Positions 37,809-46,691 are shown, counted from the first letter of the stretch. The stretch is 64,000 bases of DNA from Hyphococcus lacteus (GCF_041058985.1 NZ_JBEHZE010000001.1:2775827-2839826); one strand, 5' to 3'. The notes: a model not told the origin generated them from the letters alone. Translations and numbers: made by a program.

Positions 37809-37886
37809 CGTTTACCCTCTACCCATCATGCTTCTTTCTGAACCAGCACATTCATAGCACGACTACAACAAATATTTAGAGCATTG

Positions 37887-38155
37887 CATGGCTCACTCAC
37901 CGTCGGCATCCCAACCTTCACCCAACAGATCACGATTAAAGTATCGCATCCACCATTTAAAGGCTTCATCATCAATATTGTTCAGCATAGCGCGTAAGGT
38001 ATCAATGCGTTCATCCTACCGTAGATTAAACATTCATAAATCACGGTCACATGCGCCTCTTGGCTGGTAAACATCAATCCGAAAGCCGGGCGATGCGAGC
38101 GCGAGTCCGACTGTTCGGGATCAATCAGCGCATGCGCAGCAAACAGAAATTACCG
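37887..38155 (-). pseudogene. Frameshifted coding remnant of unknown family
   Basis: On the minus strand one frame reads for about 50 residues through FAAHALIDPEQSDSRSHRPA and then FGLMFTSQEAHVTVIYE. After a shift near 38020 another frame continues DERIDTLRAMLNNIDD, then EAFKWWMRYFNRDLLGEGW, to a TGA at about 37889-37891. Both pieces have protein-like composition, and neither has a start codon with a ribosome site. The simplest view is the 3' end of a decayed gene. I do not recognise the family. It lies in the 404-base gap between the CoA-transferase (ends of gap 37809) and the TetR gene (38212), which otherwise shows nothing. Confidence 0.4.
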
Positions 38156-38212
38156 GAGCATTTAAACTATAAGGCTCTCGGAAAAAACGCGGGAGCCAAT
38201 GGGAATACACGG

Positions 38213-38779
38213 TCAGCTATGAAGCGTTGAGATTAATATTTTTTCGGCTGCTTGACGGGCATCTTTTGCTACTTGTTTTGCATCATGCAAGTGCGCGAGT
38301 ACAATCGCCCCTTCCTTTACGATGAGAAGCTCTCGCGCAAGCATTTCAGGGTGCTTCACACCTGCTTTGCTTGCTCGTGCCGTAAAGTCCTTAGCCAATA
38401 ACCGCTTATGTTCTGCCGCTGTGGCGTGAATCGGATGGGTGCGATCTTGAAATTCAGACGATGCTTTAATGAACATGCAGCTTTTAAATTCGGGCTCTTC
38501 AAACCACTCACCTAGGGCATCAAAAATTGCAATAAGCTGATCTTTTGGATCCTGCGCCATTGCTTCAATTCTCCGCACTAACCAGTTCCGAAATTGTTCA
38601 TCACGCAACCTCAGCGTTGCGAGGATCAGCTCTTCTTTTGTACGGAAATGTTTGTAAATCGCCGTTTTAGAAACGCCCGTCTCTTTGGCCAAGCGATCCA
38701 TGCCGATTGCATGGAACCCCCCACTATAAAATGCGCACAACGCCTTTTGGACCAACTCATCACGCTTTGAAGCACTCAT
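38213..38779 (-). CDS. TetR/AcrR-family transcriptional repressor
   Basis: 188 residues. The N-terminal helix-turn-helix is clear: KALCAFYSGGFHAIGMDRLA, then KETGVSKTAIYKHFRTKEELI (residues about 10-55). The C-terminal part (about 80-185) resembles the TetR_C domain of regulators that sense small organic ligands. It is divergent from the isochorismatase operon, and a perfect palindrome of TetR-operator type lies in the 280-base space between them. It most likely represses that operon and itself. Confidence 0.93.
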   Translation of the reverse strand: MSASKRDELVQKALCAFYSGGFHAIGMDRLAKETGVSKTAIYKHFRTKEELILATLRLRDEQFRNWLVRRIEAMAQDPKDQLIAIFDALGEWFEEPEFKSCMFIKASSEFQDRTHPIHATAAEHKRLLAKDFTARASKAGVKHPEMLARELLIVKEGAIVLAHLHDAKQVAKDARQAAEKILISTLHS

Positions 38780-38968
38780 TTCATAAACCCTAAATCAACA
38801 CAATAACTGAGTTGTAAATATGCAAACCCGTGATTTCATACAAGGGGTAATATTTTTCGCAATGTTTTCAATGCACAAATGAACACGGCACCTCCTGAAT
38901 AGCTATCACCTGAAATTATTTCACCAGACAACATTGACAGATTGGTAATCCCCCTCCATTTTACATTT

Positions 38969-38978
38969 ACCGATCGGT
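38969..38978. promoter_or_regulatory. Palindrome ACCGATCGGT, probable TetR operator
   Basis: A perfect 10-bp palindrome flanked by TTT and TAC lies 90 bases before the start of the isochorismatase-like gene and 190 bases before the divergent TetR gene. Operators with the core ACCGATCGGT are common for TetR-family repressors. Its position near a candidate TTTACA promoter element suggests repression by occlusion. Confidence 0.6.
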
Positions 38979-39059
38979 TACTCTTGTCGTTCGGCAGCCC
39001 GGCGGAGGCTTTTCCGTCGTTTACGATCGAAACAATTTCGTATGAAAGGGGATGGAGAG

Positions 39060-39923
39060 ATGGAAAACTCACTTCGTCATTTTTACCGCCGCGGCACCGA
39101 CGCCCTGGCTCTTGCCTACAGTATCTTCGCAATTCTAGCACTTGTTGCCGCTGTTATAACTCTAGCGTTCATATTCACTCCTGTTGCCCACGCCGACAGT
39201 CAAAAATCTCGGGCAGCCACAGCAACCATGCCACCACAAAACGATGGCCTCCCAGAACCTGGCTTCGACATCACAACCGATGATACAGCCATCGTTATCA
39301 CTGATCCGCAAAACGACTTCCTATCGCCCGACGGCGTAACTTGGGGTGTAGTCGGACAAAGCATTATAGAAAACGGCACGGTTAAGAACCTGGAATCCTT
39401 ATTCAAGGTGGCGGATAAAAATGATGTACCAATGTTTGTATCGCCCCACTATTACTATGAGCATGATCACAAGTGGAAATTCGAAGGTACACTCGAAACA
39501 TTAATGCATAAACTCGGCATGTTTGACCGAAAAAATGCCTTGAAGGTCGACGGATTCGAAGGTTCTGGAGCTGATTGGCTCGCCCCTTACAAGGCATATA
39601 TCAATAACGGAAAAACTGTCGTCACCAGCCCGCACAAAGTCTATGGACCTGACAGTAACGATCTTGTTCTTCAGCTACGCAAGGCTGGCATAAACAAAAT
39701 CATTCTTGCAGGGATGTCATCCAATCTGTGTACTGAATCACACATGCGTGCACTTATCGAAAATGGTTTTGAAGTAATGGTGGTTACCGATGCCACAGCC
39801 GGTGCCATTACTAAGCATTACAACGGTTACGCTTCGTCGCTTACCAATTTTCGTATGATTGCAAGCGCTGTGAATAACACAAAGAACACTGTGAAAGCCA
39901 TCGAAGTCGCATATCGCCACTAA
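39060..39923 (+). CDS. Exported isochorismatase-like cysteine hydrolase
   Basis: About 287 residues. A long N-terminal signal (hydrophobic core ALAYSIFAILALVAAVITLA, possible cleavage after AHA) exports or anchors the protein, which is unusual because the family is normally cytoplasmic. The hydrolase domain (about residues 65-260) has the catalytic Asp in VITDPQNDFL, a candidate Lys in SPHKVYG and the nucleophile Cys in GMSSNLCTESH. Family members cleave amides or vinyl ethers (nicotinamide, ureas, isochorismate). The ATG at 39060 follows GGGGATGGAGAG; an in-frame ATG at 39042 is less likely. It is first in a + strand series under probable TetR control. Confidence 0.88.
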   Translation: MENSLRHFYRRGTDALALAYSIFAILALVAAVITLAFIFTPVAHADSQKSRAATATMPPQNDGLPEPGFDITTDDTAIVITDPQNDFLSPDGVTWGVVGQSIIENGTVKNLESLFKVADKNDVPMFVSPHYYYEHDHKWKFEGTLETLMHKLGMFDRKNALKVDGFEGSGADWLAPYKAYINNGKTVVTSPHKVYGPDSNDLVLQLRKAGINKIILAGMSSNLCTESHMRALIENGFEVMVVTDATAGAITKHYNGYASSLTNFRMIASAVNNTKNTVKAIEVAYRH

Positions 39924-40050
39924 CCCGCTCGCTACCTCTGAGGCTTTGGGTGACTAACTACACCCGGTCGACACAATTACTGGCTGCACTTCTCAAAAAT
40001 ACCCAAACACCTCTGAGAAACCCCAATTCATCCACCTAAAGGAAAAGACA

Positions 40051-40536
40051 ATGAATAAGACTTTAAAATTCACCACTATAGCAATTACTTCTATCTTATG
40101 TTCTGCCACAGTGGCCTTCGCCGCAGATGAATATAATGTCTCAACTGGAACAACGACTGCCGGGGTGCCGCTTGGTCTCCACGGAGTCGACGCTGTTGCA
40201 CTTTCAACGCTGAACGCTGTCGCCGAAGGAGACGCCGCTTACACTGTCGTCAATGACGGTGTCGCCTATTATTTCGCATCCGCAGAATCAGCGCGCCTTT
40301 TCAAAGCGGCTCCAGAGAAATATGCACCGCAATATGGTGGCTATTGCGCATTCGCCGTTGCACTTGGTAAAAAACTAGATGGCGATCCGAAATATGCCGA
40401 CATCGTCGATGGCAAACTTTATTTGTTTGTAAATGCGGAAATCTTCGAAAAGTACAAAAGAGATTCGAAACGCACACTAACAAAAGCCGCGAAAAAATGG
40501 CCATCGATACAGCACAAGGCTGTTGCAGACCTCTAA
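40051..40536 (+). CDS. Exported YHS-domain protein
   Basis: 161 residues with a signal peptide ending at AFA. The YHS domain (about residues 35-125) shows LHGVDAVALSTLNAV, then VAYYFASAESARLFKAAPEKY and APQYGGYCAFAVALGKK. It has the single Tyr-Gly-Gly-Tyr-Cys motif typical of the exported form. YHS proteins bind or handle metals such as copper, with the Cys as ligand; the exact function is unknown. TAAAGGAAAAG upstream is a strong ribosome site. It follows the isochorismatase gene by about 130 bases and precedes an NTF2-like gene. Confidence 0.88.
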   Translation: MNKTLKFTTIAITSILCSATVAFAADEYNVSTGTTTAGVPLGLHGVDAVALSTLNAVAEGDAAYTVVNDGVAYYFASAESARLFKAAPEKYAPQYGGYCAFAVALGKKLDGDPKYADIVDGKLYLFVNAEIFEKYKRDSKRTLTKAAKKWPSIQHKAVADL

Positions 40537-40551
40537 CCTGACACTAGGCAT

Positions 40552-40569
40552 CCGGGCGGAACTGCCCGG
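40552..40569 (+). terminator. Short GC hairpin after the YHS gene
   Basis: Arms CCGGGC and GCCCGG with loop GGAACT lie 16 bases after the stop codon and are followed by GTGTTATT. It is a weak terminator or a processing hairpin that could lower expression of the genes downstream. Confidence 0.4.
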
Positions 40570-40614
40570 GTGTTATTGCCACCATTCTCCCAACATACAA
40601 AGTGGAAACACGAC

Positions 40615-41019
40615 ATGCGCCCCCCATTACCGCCGTTCACATTAGAATCTGCATTAGCCAAAGTACAAGCAGCAGAAGATGCGTGGAATACCTGCGATCC
40701 AGAATTAGTTAGCCTTGCATACACAGAAGATTCTAAATGGCGCAATCGCGATAGTTTTATAAACGGCCGTACAGAAATAAAATCATTTCTCGAAAAAAAA
40801 TGGTCCGGAGAACGCAACTATAAGCTCAAGAAAGAACTCTGGGCTTTTACCGATAACCGCATCGCTGTTCGTTTTGAGTATGAGTGGCAAAACGCCGATA
40901 ACCAATGGTTCCGAAGCTATGGTAACGAAATGTGGGAATTCGCCTCCAACGGACTGATGTGCAAACGCTATGCAAGCATCAACGATCTGAAAATCAAACA
41001 ATCACTGCGACGGCTATAA
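40615..41019 (+). CDS. NTF2-like protein, DUF1348 type
   Basis: 134 residues from the ATG at 40615; GTGGAAA lies about 9 bases before it. The SnoaL/NTF2-like fold is recognisable from the N-terminal helix ALAKVQAAEDAWNTCDPE, the YTEDSKWRNRDSFINGR segment, and then EYEWQNADNQWFRSYGNE and RYASINDL, all characteristic of DUF1348. The family has no firm biochemical role; small-molecule binding or isomerisation is typical of the fold. It is cytoplasmic. The FMN-binding gene begins 28 bases later, so the two are likely cotranscribed. Confidence 0.85.
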   Translation: MRPPLPPFTLESALAKVQAAEDAWNTCDPELVSLAYTEDSKWRNRDSFINGRTEIKSFLEKKWSGERNYKLKKELWAFTDNRIAVRFEYEWQNADNQWFRSYGNEMWEFASNGLMCKRYASINDLKIKQSLRRL

Positions 41020-41047
41020 TAGCCATACCCCAATAAGGAAATAGATT

Positions 41048-41638
41048 ATGGCTCGCGCATTCGCAGAAATCGCATTTACGCCGTCGGTTCGAACCATTCA
41101 AGAAAAGAATGGATCCGCCACAGCTTACGCAAAAGTGTTGGCACCTGATATAGAGGGCGGAAATTTACTCACCGACCGTGAAACATCATTTATTCAACAA
41201 CGAGACGGGTTTTATCAGGCGACAGTATCCGAAACCGGATGGCCGTATGTACAATTCCGTGGCGGCCCACGTGGGTTCCTAAAAGTCCTCGACCCTTCAA
41301 CTATTGCCTATGCTGACTTTCGAGGAAATAGACAGTATTTGAGCGTAGGAAATTTATCTGTTGAAAAACGAATATCCCTCATCCTGATGGACTACCCTAA
41401 TCGGCGCCGATTAAAGGTTTGGGGCCGTGCAACAATAATTGAAATTAGTGATAATCCAGCCATCATCAAACAGCTCCATGATTCAAGCTATGCCGCTCGA
41501 CCAGAACGTGCAATATCAATTGCGGTCGAAGCGTTTGATTGGAATTGTCCCGCGCACATTCCCCAACGCTACACGCTAGATGAAATCGAACTGATCCGCC
41601 AACATCATAACAACTTTAAAGATGTCAGCGAAATATAG
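41048..41638 (+). CDS. Pyridoxamine 5'-phosphate oxidase-family flavin protein
   Basis: 196 residues. The split-barrel fold is indicated by ERETSFIQQRDGFY-like spacing (TDRETSFIQQRDGFYQATVS), QFRGGPRGFLKVLD, ADFRGNRQYLSVGNL and the LKVWGRATII strand. These match the FMN-binding PNPOx-like group that acts on small molecules with flavin, or senses them, not true PdxH. AATAAGGAAATAG upstream gives a good ribosome site for the ATG. It closes the tight NTF2-FMN pair. No substrate can be deduced. Confidence 0.88.
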   Translation: MARAFAEIAFTPSVRTIQEKNGSATAYAKVLAPDIEGGNLLTDRETSFIQQRDGFYQATVSETGWPYVQFRGGPRGFLKVLDPSTIAYADFRGNRQYLSVGNLSVEKRISLILMDYPNRRRLKVWGRATIIEISDNPAIIKQLHDSSYAARPERAISIAVEAFDWNCPAHIPQRYTLDEIELIRQHHNNFKDVSEI

Positions 41639-42347
41639 ATTAATGTTATGTTACAAAGGCAATAGCCCCCCTTTATTTACGGAAACTCATTGGAAATATA
41701 TGATATGAAAACAGAGAATATCTTGCCTCCGTCGGCATCGCTAGGTACGATCTGAACGCTATCACATGGCTATATTTTCATTCTTCGTCTTCTATCCTCG
41801 TCGAGATTATCGGTAGACGTAAGTGTTTTACTTACTAAATCCGCTACTAATATATCTGTACGTTTAAACCCAGACACGGCAATGGAATTGTTATTCTCAA
41901 GACCGACAGTGCACTAAATGTGGGCAATCCTATATTCGCTATCGTGAATTAATAGAGCTCTTTTGTGGGTAGAAAAAAGCCCCTTTTTATCGAGCCGGGC
42001 GCGCCATGGAAGAACGGCAATTGTGAATAGCCTTAGATGCTGATTGAAAACTAGCGCGGTTACTACAATAGAGCGAGACCGCACTCGTCTTTGAGCTTTA
42101 GATATCCAGCGCCAGAACCCATCTCCGCGACGTTCATTACAATTCTTCTTATGAAGGCCAAAATTACCCTTGGTCCGGCCAATATAGAGATAACATATTG
42201 ATTACCCTGACCGACCATAATTAAATCCCCCGCACCTGATCGATTGAAGTGTTTGCGCTTGGATATTTTGCGGCAAATTCGCTGGCAAGGTGCCCATCCC
42301 ACCAATCTAGCACTCGTACAGAAGAACATAATTCCAGAGAGAGACTG
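41639..42347. other. 709-base gene-poor region with a transposase remnant
   Basis: The spacer between the FMN-protein gene and the beta-propeller gene is low in coding signal, with stops in all frames. It carries the IS3-type fragment at 41974-42057. An 88-codon minus-strand frame at 42063-42329 overlaps the next gene's leader and has no recognisable motif, so I do not call it. This looks like an old insertion scar. Confidence 0.5.
41974..42057 (+). pseudogene. Remnant of an IS3-family transposase (DDE C-terminal motif)
   Basis: The plus-strand frame from 41980 reads PLFIEPGAPWKNGNCE and then a stop. This matches the conserved segment P-G-x-P-W-x-N-G-x-x-E-S near the third catalytic residue of IS3-group transposases. 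A one-base shift after the Glu gives Ser-Leu, as expected for the continuing E-S-F/L motif. No ends or remaining transposase are visible nearby. Confidence 0.5.
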
Positions 42348-43409
42348 ATGATTGCTAAATCTTTAAAACAACTCCTTACAACCATAATTGTAGGCACTCT
42401 TTTTCTGTGCGGAACAGCGAATGCTGGAGAAACTTTGTACAAGCTCGAAAAACGGACGACTTTGCCGAGCTCGGATACTTGGTGGGATTATGTGAAAATG
42501 GAACCCGGTGGCAGCCGTTTATTTATGGCGCGAGTGGCAGATGGTTTAACCGTTTTTGACGTCGATGAAAACAAAGTCGTTGCTGACGTCAAAAATTCAA
42601 TAGGCGCGAACGGCCCCCTAATTCTTCCTGAATATGGGCGCGCTTACGTGGCAATGACAGATGGTACGCTCCTGACCGTGGATCTAAATACACTTGAACC
42701 GATAGAACGCTCTCAGTTAGCAATTGATGGCGGACTAAATAGTGCGATCTATGATCCTGCTACAAAGCGCATTCATGCCATCACAGGGACGCGTAAAGAA
42801 ATATCTACCTACTTTTCCTTAGATGCAAAAACCGGAAACCTTATTAGCAAAACAACATTCCCATATAGAAAAATGGATGATCCTGCCACGGATGGTGATG
42901 GGACGCTTTTTGCACCTGTGCGCTATGATGATTTAATATTGATACTGGATTCTAAAACACTTCAGGAGAAAGACCGCTGGTCTGTTCCATGCCACCCAGC
43001 GAAAGTTAAATACCAGAAAAAAACACAACTCCTATTTATCGCATGCATCGGTGAAAACCCCTTATTTCTCGCATTAAATGCAAAAACGGGAGAAGAGGTC
43101 GCAAGAATTCCGATTGGTTTGGGTCAGGATGCTTTGATTGTGGATAATCAACGCGGCCGGATCATTACATCAAATGGGATTGACGGAACAATGACAGTAA
43201 TAGGCCAATTCGGAACCAACAACTTTCGTTATTTGGGAACTGTTTACACACAGATTGGTGCACGAATGATGGATATCGATAAGCGCACGGGTCACCTCTA
43301 TTTGGTCAATGCCGACGTTACTAAAAGTCCTGGCAAGAGCGAAACAGACGAATCAATAACTACCTATCACGACGATAGTTTTGTCGTAATGACCTATGCA
43401 CCGCAATAA
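42348..43409 (+). CDS. Exported YncE-like beta-propeller protein
   Basis: 353 residues from the ATG at 42348, which follows AGAGAG; the longer frame from 42249 lacks a leader. The signal peptide ends near ANA. The rest forms a 7-blade-type propeller, with repeats such as FMARVADGLTVFDVDENKVVAD, then AYVAMTDGTLLTVDLNTLEPI and FIACIGENPLFLALNAKTGEE. YncE-like proteins are periplasmic and often iron- or copper-regulated, with no known catalysis. The PepSY membrane protein gene follows after about 90 bases, so a shared role in metal handling or envelope electron transfer is possible. Confidence 0.82.
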   Translation: MIAKSLKQLLTTIIVGTLFLCGTANAGETLYKLEKRTTLPSSDTWWDYVKMEPGGSRLFMARVADGLTVFDVDENKVVADVKNSIGANGPLILPEYGRAYVAMTDGTLLTVDLNTLEPIERSQLAIDGGLNSAIYDPATKRIHAITGTRKEISTYFSLDAKTGNLISKTTFPYRKMDDPATDGDGTLFAPVRYDDLILILDSKTLQEKDRWSVPCHPAKVKYQKKTQLLFIACIGENPLFLALNAKTGEEVARIPIGLGQDALIVDNQRGRIITSNGIDGTMTVIGQFGTNNFRYLGTVYTQIGARMMDIDKRTGHLYLVNADVTKSPGKSETDESITTYHDDSFVVMTYAPQ

Positions 43410-43501
43410 CAAGAAAGGATACACACACTTAGTTGTAACAACGACTGGAAAAGTCGTCTCATTTCATCCAAGAATTGACTCTATCGAAACGCGAGGAAAC
43501 C

Positions 43502-44599
43502 GTGGTGCTACGTAAAAATTTATTATCAGTTCACCGTTGGGTATCAATCGTCTTTGCAGCATTCTGGGTCATTCAAGCTGCTACCGGCATGATCGCGGTT
43601 TTCCATTGGGAAATCGATGACGCCACCATCCCGGGCGCACATCATCCAACGAATTTTTCATTAATCGAACAAAGAATAGATGAATATGTCTCTGCAAGCC
43701 CTGGCCGAAAGGTCTCGTCGATCTGGAGTAGCGCCGGATTTGCTGATCGTTATGATGTCAATATTTCTACAATAACGTCAGAACCAAGCCACGTTCTTCG
43801 GATAGATGGTATCGGTACAATCCTTAGAAAGCGTACTGAAAACGAAACACTTGCGAATGGCGGTTTCATTAGTTTGATAATTTCGCTTCATCACAATTTG
43901 CTCGGCGGCACATTGGGGAAACTCATCGTTGGCATTAGCGGGATTGTGTTGTTGAGCAACCTTTTTATCGGAGTTTATTTTGCCTGGCCGCGCCACGGCA
44001 ACTGGCGCAGTCTTCTTCCCAAGGCTGACAACAATCTCAATGTCGCGTGGTATCATTCATGGCACCGTGCCCTCGGTCTTGCGTTTTTTATTCCTGCCAT
44101 TTTTGTTGTCTTTTTTGGCGTAAGTCTGGCTTTTGAAAAAAGCCTGTCAAAACTACTAAATGCTCCGGCAGCCAGTCACCCTGCCCCCGATGACAGTTGG
44201 GTCAATCATGAGGTAGGCCTCAGGGATGTCGTCGAAGGTGCTTTATCGCGCTATCCTGAGGCAAAAGTTGCAGGCATATCTTTTCCGTCATCTGATTATC
44301 CCGTTTGGAAGATTACGTTAAACCAACCAGAAGAAGCCGCCCGCGCTTATGGAAAAACGCGCGTGTTTTTAAATGCGGCAGACGGATCCGTTCTTTCCGA
44401 CTACAATACGCTCACTGCACCTGCCGGTAATCGTTTCATGGATGCCTTATTCTCAATCCACAACGGAGAAATTGGCGGCGTCATAGGTCGCATCATTACT
44501 TTTTCTGTTGGATTGTGGCTCCTGCTCATGATCACGCTGGGCATCGGGCTTTGGCTAGCACGCAGAGACCGTGCCCGAAGACGTCCAAAAAAAGGCTAA
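43502..44599 (+). CDS. PepSY-TM family membrane protein
   Basis: About 365 residues. The N-terminal membrane helix (LSVHRWVSIVFAAFWVIQAATG) has the His-Arg-Trp signature, and LHHNLLGGTLGKLIVGISGI, WYHSWHRALGLAFF and a C-terminal IHNGEIGGVIGR helix complete the four-helix PepSY-associated pattern. Periplasmic PepSY-like segments lie between helices 1 and 2 and between helices 3 and 4. The paired His residues could ligate heme, and the family is linked to ferric or flavin reduction in iron uptake. The start is a GTG at 43502 or 43505 directly behind GCGAGGAAACC; the TTG at 43475 is less likely. It converges on the FetB-like gene with only 5 bases between. Confidence 0.87.
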   Translation: MVLRKNLLSVHRWVSIVFAAFWVIQAATGMIAVFHWEIDDATIPGAHHPTNFSLIEQRIDEYVSASPGRKVSSIWSSAGFADRYDVNISTITSEPSHVLRIDGIGTILRKRTENETLANGGFISLIISLHHNLLGGTLGKLIVGISGIVLLSNLFIGVYFAWPRHGNWRSLLPKADNNLNVAWYHSWHRALGLAFFIPAIFVVFFGVSLAFEKSLSKLLNAPAASHPAPDDSWVNHEVGLRDVVEGALSRYPEAKVAGISFPSSDYPVWKITLNQPEEAARAYGKTRVFLNAADGSVLSDYNTLTAPAGNRFMDALFSIHNGEIGGVIGRIITFSVGLWLLLMITLGIGLWLARRDRARRRPKKG

Positions 44600-44604
44600 A
44601 CGAT

Positions 44605-45318
44605 TTAACGCGCCTCAATGATGCTTTCCTGTGGCCGGCAAAACCAAAGATATAAAGCCACTGAAAAACCCGCAGATTGCAACACCATCGCCATGACAAC
44701 GATTTGATAGCGAACAGCAATGAGTGGATCTACGCCGGCAAGAATTTGCCCCGTCATCATTCCTGGCAACGACACTAATCCGACAGCAAGTAGAGCATTG
44801 ATTTGCGGTATGAGTGCTGCGTTCCATGCCATATTCCGAGCATCGGGATAAGCAATATCCAAACTGGACTCACGTTCAAACCGATCTGCCGCCAGTGTAA
44901 CCGCAGTCATTGAGTTCGAAAATATCATACCCGCAATCGGAATAATGAACCGCGGTTGATATGCCGGGTCATGCAATTGAAGAACACCATATAGCACAAA
45001 ACCCAAGACACATCCGCCACCTATCGCAATACCAGCTAATGCACGCCAAAATGCTGTACGACGATTTTTTTTAACTGTGCGGACACTGATTACCCCGGAA
45101 ATGGTAATCATAACCAAAATGACCAACAAACCGACCAGATAGTCCTTTCCCGTAAACAAAAAGTCGAGAAAAAACCCTGCCGCCAATAATTGCACGAGCA
45201 TTCTCGTTGTCGCGTAAGCGATTTCTCCTCCATTGCCCGACCATTTAAATGAAATCCACGCGATGACCATCGTAGGAAGCAAACATATTGCCACGGCGAA
45301 GAGGGAAATTTCAATCAT
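44605..45318 (-). CDS. FetB-like ABC transporter permease (UPF0014)
   Basis: 237 residues with about 7 membrane helices. Family markers are ATTRMLVQLLAAGF, FIIPIAGMIFSNSMTAVTLA, LSLPGMMTGQILAGVDPL-type text (VSLPGMMTGQILAGVDPLIA) and VRYQIVVM. FetB and the ATPase FetA form an exporter that lowers cellular iron under oxidative stress. No fetA ATPase gene is adjacent: the gene upstream on the strand is an amidohydrolase. The protein may use an ATPase encoded elsewhere. It stands between a PepSY gene (convergent) and the amidohydrolase pair, 80 bases from the latter. Confidence 0.85.
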   Translation of the reverse strand: MIEISLFAVAICLLPTMVIAWISFKWSGNGGEIAYATTRMLVQLLAAGFFLDFLFTGKDYLVGLLVILVMITISGVISVRTVKKNRRTAFWRALAGIAIGGGCVLGFVLYGVLQLHDPAYQPRFIIPIAGMIFSNSMTAVTLAADRFERESSLDIAYPDARNMAWNAALIPQINALLAVGLVSLPGMMTGQILAGVDPLIAVRYQIVVMAMVLQSAGFSVALYLWFCRPQESIIEAR

Positions 45319-45398
45319 GGCGCGTCATACCTAAACCAAATTATTTTTGTGCTACGACAGATTCTTCGGCGAAGGTGCCACCGCGCGAAGAAGCAACG

Positions 45399-46691
45399 TC
45401 AATGCTTTGGTTCATCATTCGCGTCTAGTGCATCACGCCGAAGATATGCGGGGCGAAAACCATCGTTTGCCGGTGCGTATCGATGTGTCAAAATATCCTG
45501 ACGCGAGGTTAACGATACCTCCTTGCCTTCTATGAGCATAAATTCCGGCATACTCAACGGCTCCAGCGGATCACCGCTCCAAATCGTAATATCTGCCGAT
45601 TTTCCTTCCGATAACGTGCCATACACATTAGAAACACCCCACATTTCGGCTGGGTAGGTCGTCAGTGACCGGACCGCCTCTGACCATGGAAGTCCGAATG
45701 CAACAGAAAACCCCGCGGCATCTCGAATTCCTGAGCCGGCATCATGACTATAATGGATACTCGTCGCCATAAATGCCACTTTGACACCGGCGGCAACCAA
45801 AATTGCGGCGCTATCGGATCGGGCACCAAACTCATCAAAACTATTCGGCTGACCAGCATAAGCATCCAACACAATGCCAATGTCGCGGTCGGCAATCTCA
45901 TCGGCAACGCGCCACGACTCCGCTCCGCCAATTATTACCACGCGAATACCAAAATCATCGACGAGTTTTAATGCATGGCGAATATCGGATTCACGGGAGG
46001 CATGGATCGCTAACGGTTTACGACCATCCAAAACTAAATCTAATAAGTCGGCTCGCGGAACGGCGTCTTCGGTGCCTTGTTCGATATCCCTCTTTGCCGT
46101 TTGCAACTTTTTACGTAGAATTTTCCATTGCGCTGAACGAGACCCTCCGACGGATGCCGAAGAAGCCCCGCCCACCCGCGCGAAAAGCGCTGCATGCGGA
46201 TGGTCGAGAATCTTACCTCTGTCTCGAAGCGTGATGGTTGCGCCTTGCCCCTCGAATGGTGCCGCCGCCGCACCACCCGGCACGACCATCGCACGCGCAA
46301 GACCGTCACTGCGCGCTAGACCGATTAAAGTTGAGTTCGGATTTAAACCATATTGGATATCAAATGCTAAACCAAGGTCGCCACTTGTTACCGTGTGATC
46401 AACTGTTCCTGACACCGAATTGATTTCTGTGAGACCGAGCTGTGTCGCACCATTCATGAACCCCGGAAGAACAAATTTTCCATCGGCATTGATCACTCGT
46501 GCCCCAACCGGCACCGCTATACCTGTCCCGATCGCCTCGATCCTATCATCACGAATAATGATCGTTGCATTTTCTATAATTTCGTCACCAATCATGGTGA
46601 CAGCTCGCGCATTTATAATCGCAATAGGGGCTGAAAAAGCTGGCGACCAAACGCTTATGAAAAGCGCAGAAAGAACAAAAATTATTTTCAC
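45399..46691 (-). CDS. Catalytically degenerate amidohydrolase paralogue (pair 2)
   Basis: 430 residues with a signal peptide (KIIFVLSALFISVWSPAFS). It keeps the amidohydrolase scaffold: IINADGKFVLPGF, LARSDGLARAMVVPGG, and a C-terminal GKSADITIWSGDPLEP. The HxH motif is replaced by MNGATQLG, and the usual GTD region reads FMATSIHYSHD. A single ligand-like His survives in IHASRESDI. The GTG start overlaps the stop codon of the upstream intact amidohydrolase by one base (TAGTG), so translation is coupled. It is clearly related to the protein at 25325, which holds the same place in pair 1. A structural or regulatory subunit is likelier than an active enzyme. Confidence 0.85.
   Translation of the reverse strand: MKIIFVLSALFISVWSPAFSAPIAIINARAVTMIGDEIIENATIIIRDDRIEAIGTGIAVPVGARVINADGKFVLPGFMNGATQLGLTEINSVSGTVDHTVTSGDLGLAFDIQYGLNPNSTLIGLARSDGLARAMVVPGGAAAAPFEGQGATITLRDRGKILDHPHAALFARVGGASSASVGGSRSAQWKILRKKLQTAKRDIEQGTEDAVPRADLLDLVLDGRKPLAIHASRESDIRHALKLVDDFGIRVVIIGGAESWRVADEIADRDIGIVLDAYAGQPNSFDEFGARSDSAAILVAAGVKVAFMATSIHYSHDAGSGIRDAAGFSVAFGLPWSEAVRSLTTYPAEMWGVSNVYGTLSEGKSADITIWSGDPLEPLSMPEFMLIEGKEVSLTSRQDILTHRYAPANDGFRPAYLRRDALDANDEPKH

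Noticed and set aside
42063..42329. 88-codon minus-strand frame before the beta-propeller gene
   Set aside because: It overlaps the next gene's upstream region, has no recognisable domain or leader and lies in a decayed insertion scar.
45803..46398. Overlapping plus-strand frames of 143 and 174 codons
   Set aside because: They are antisense to the degenerate amidohydrolase gene, which has a clear family scaffold and leader peptide.
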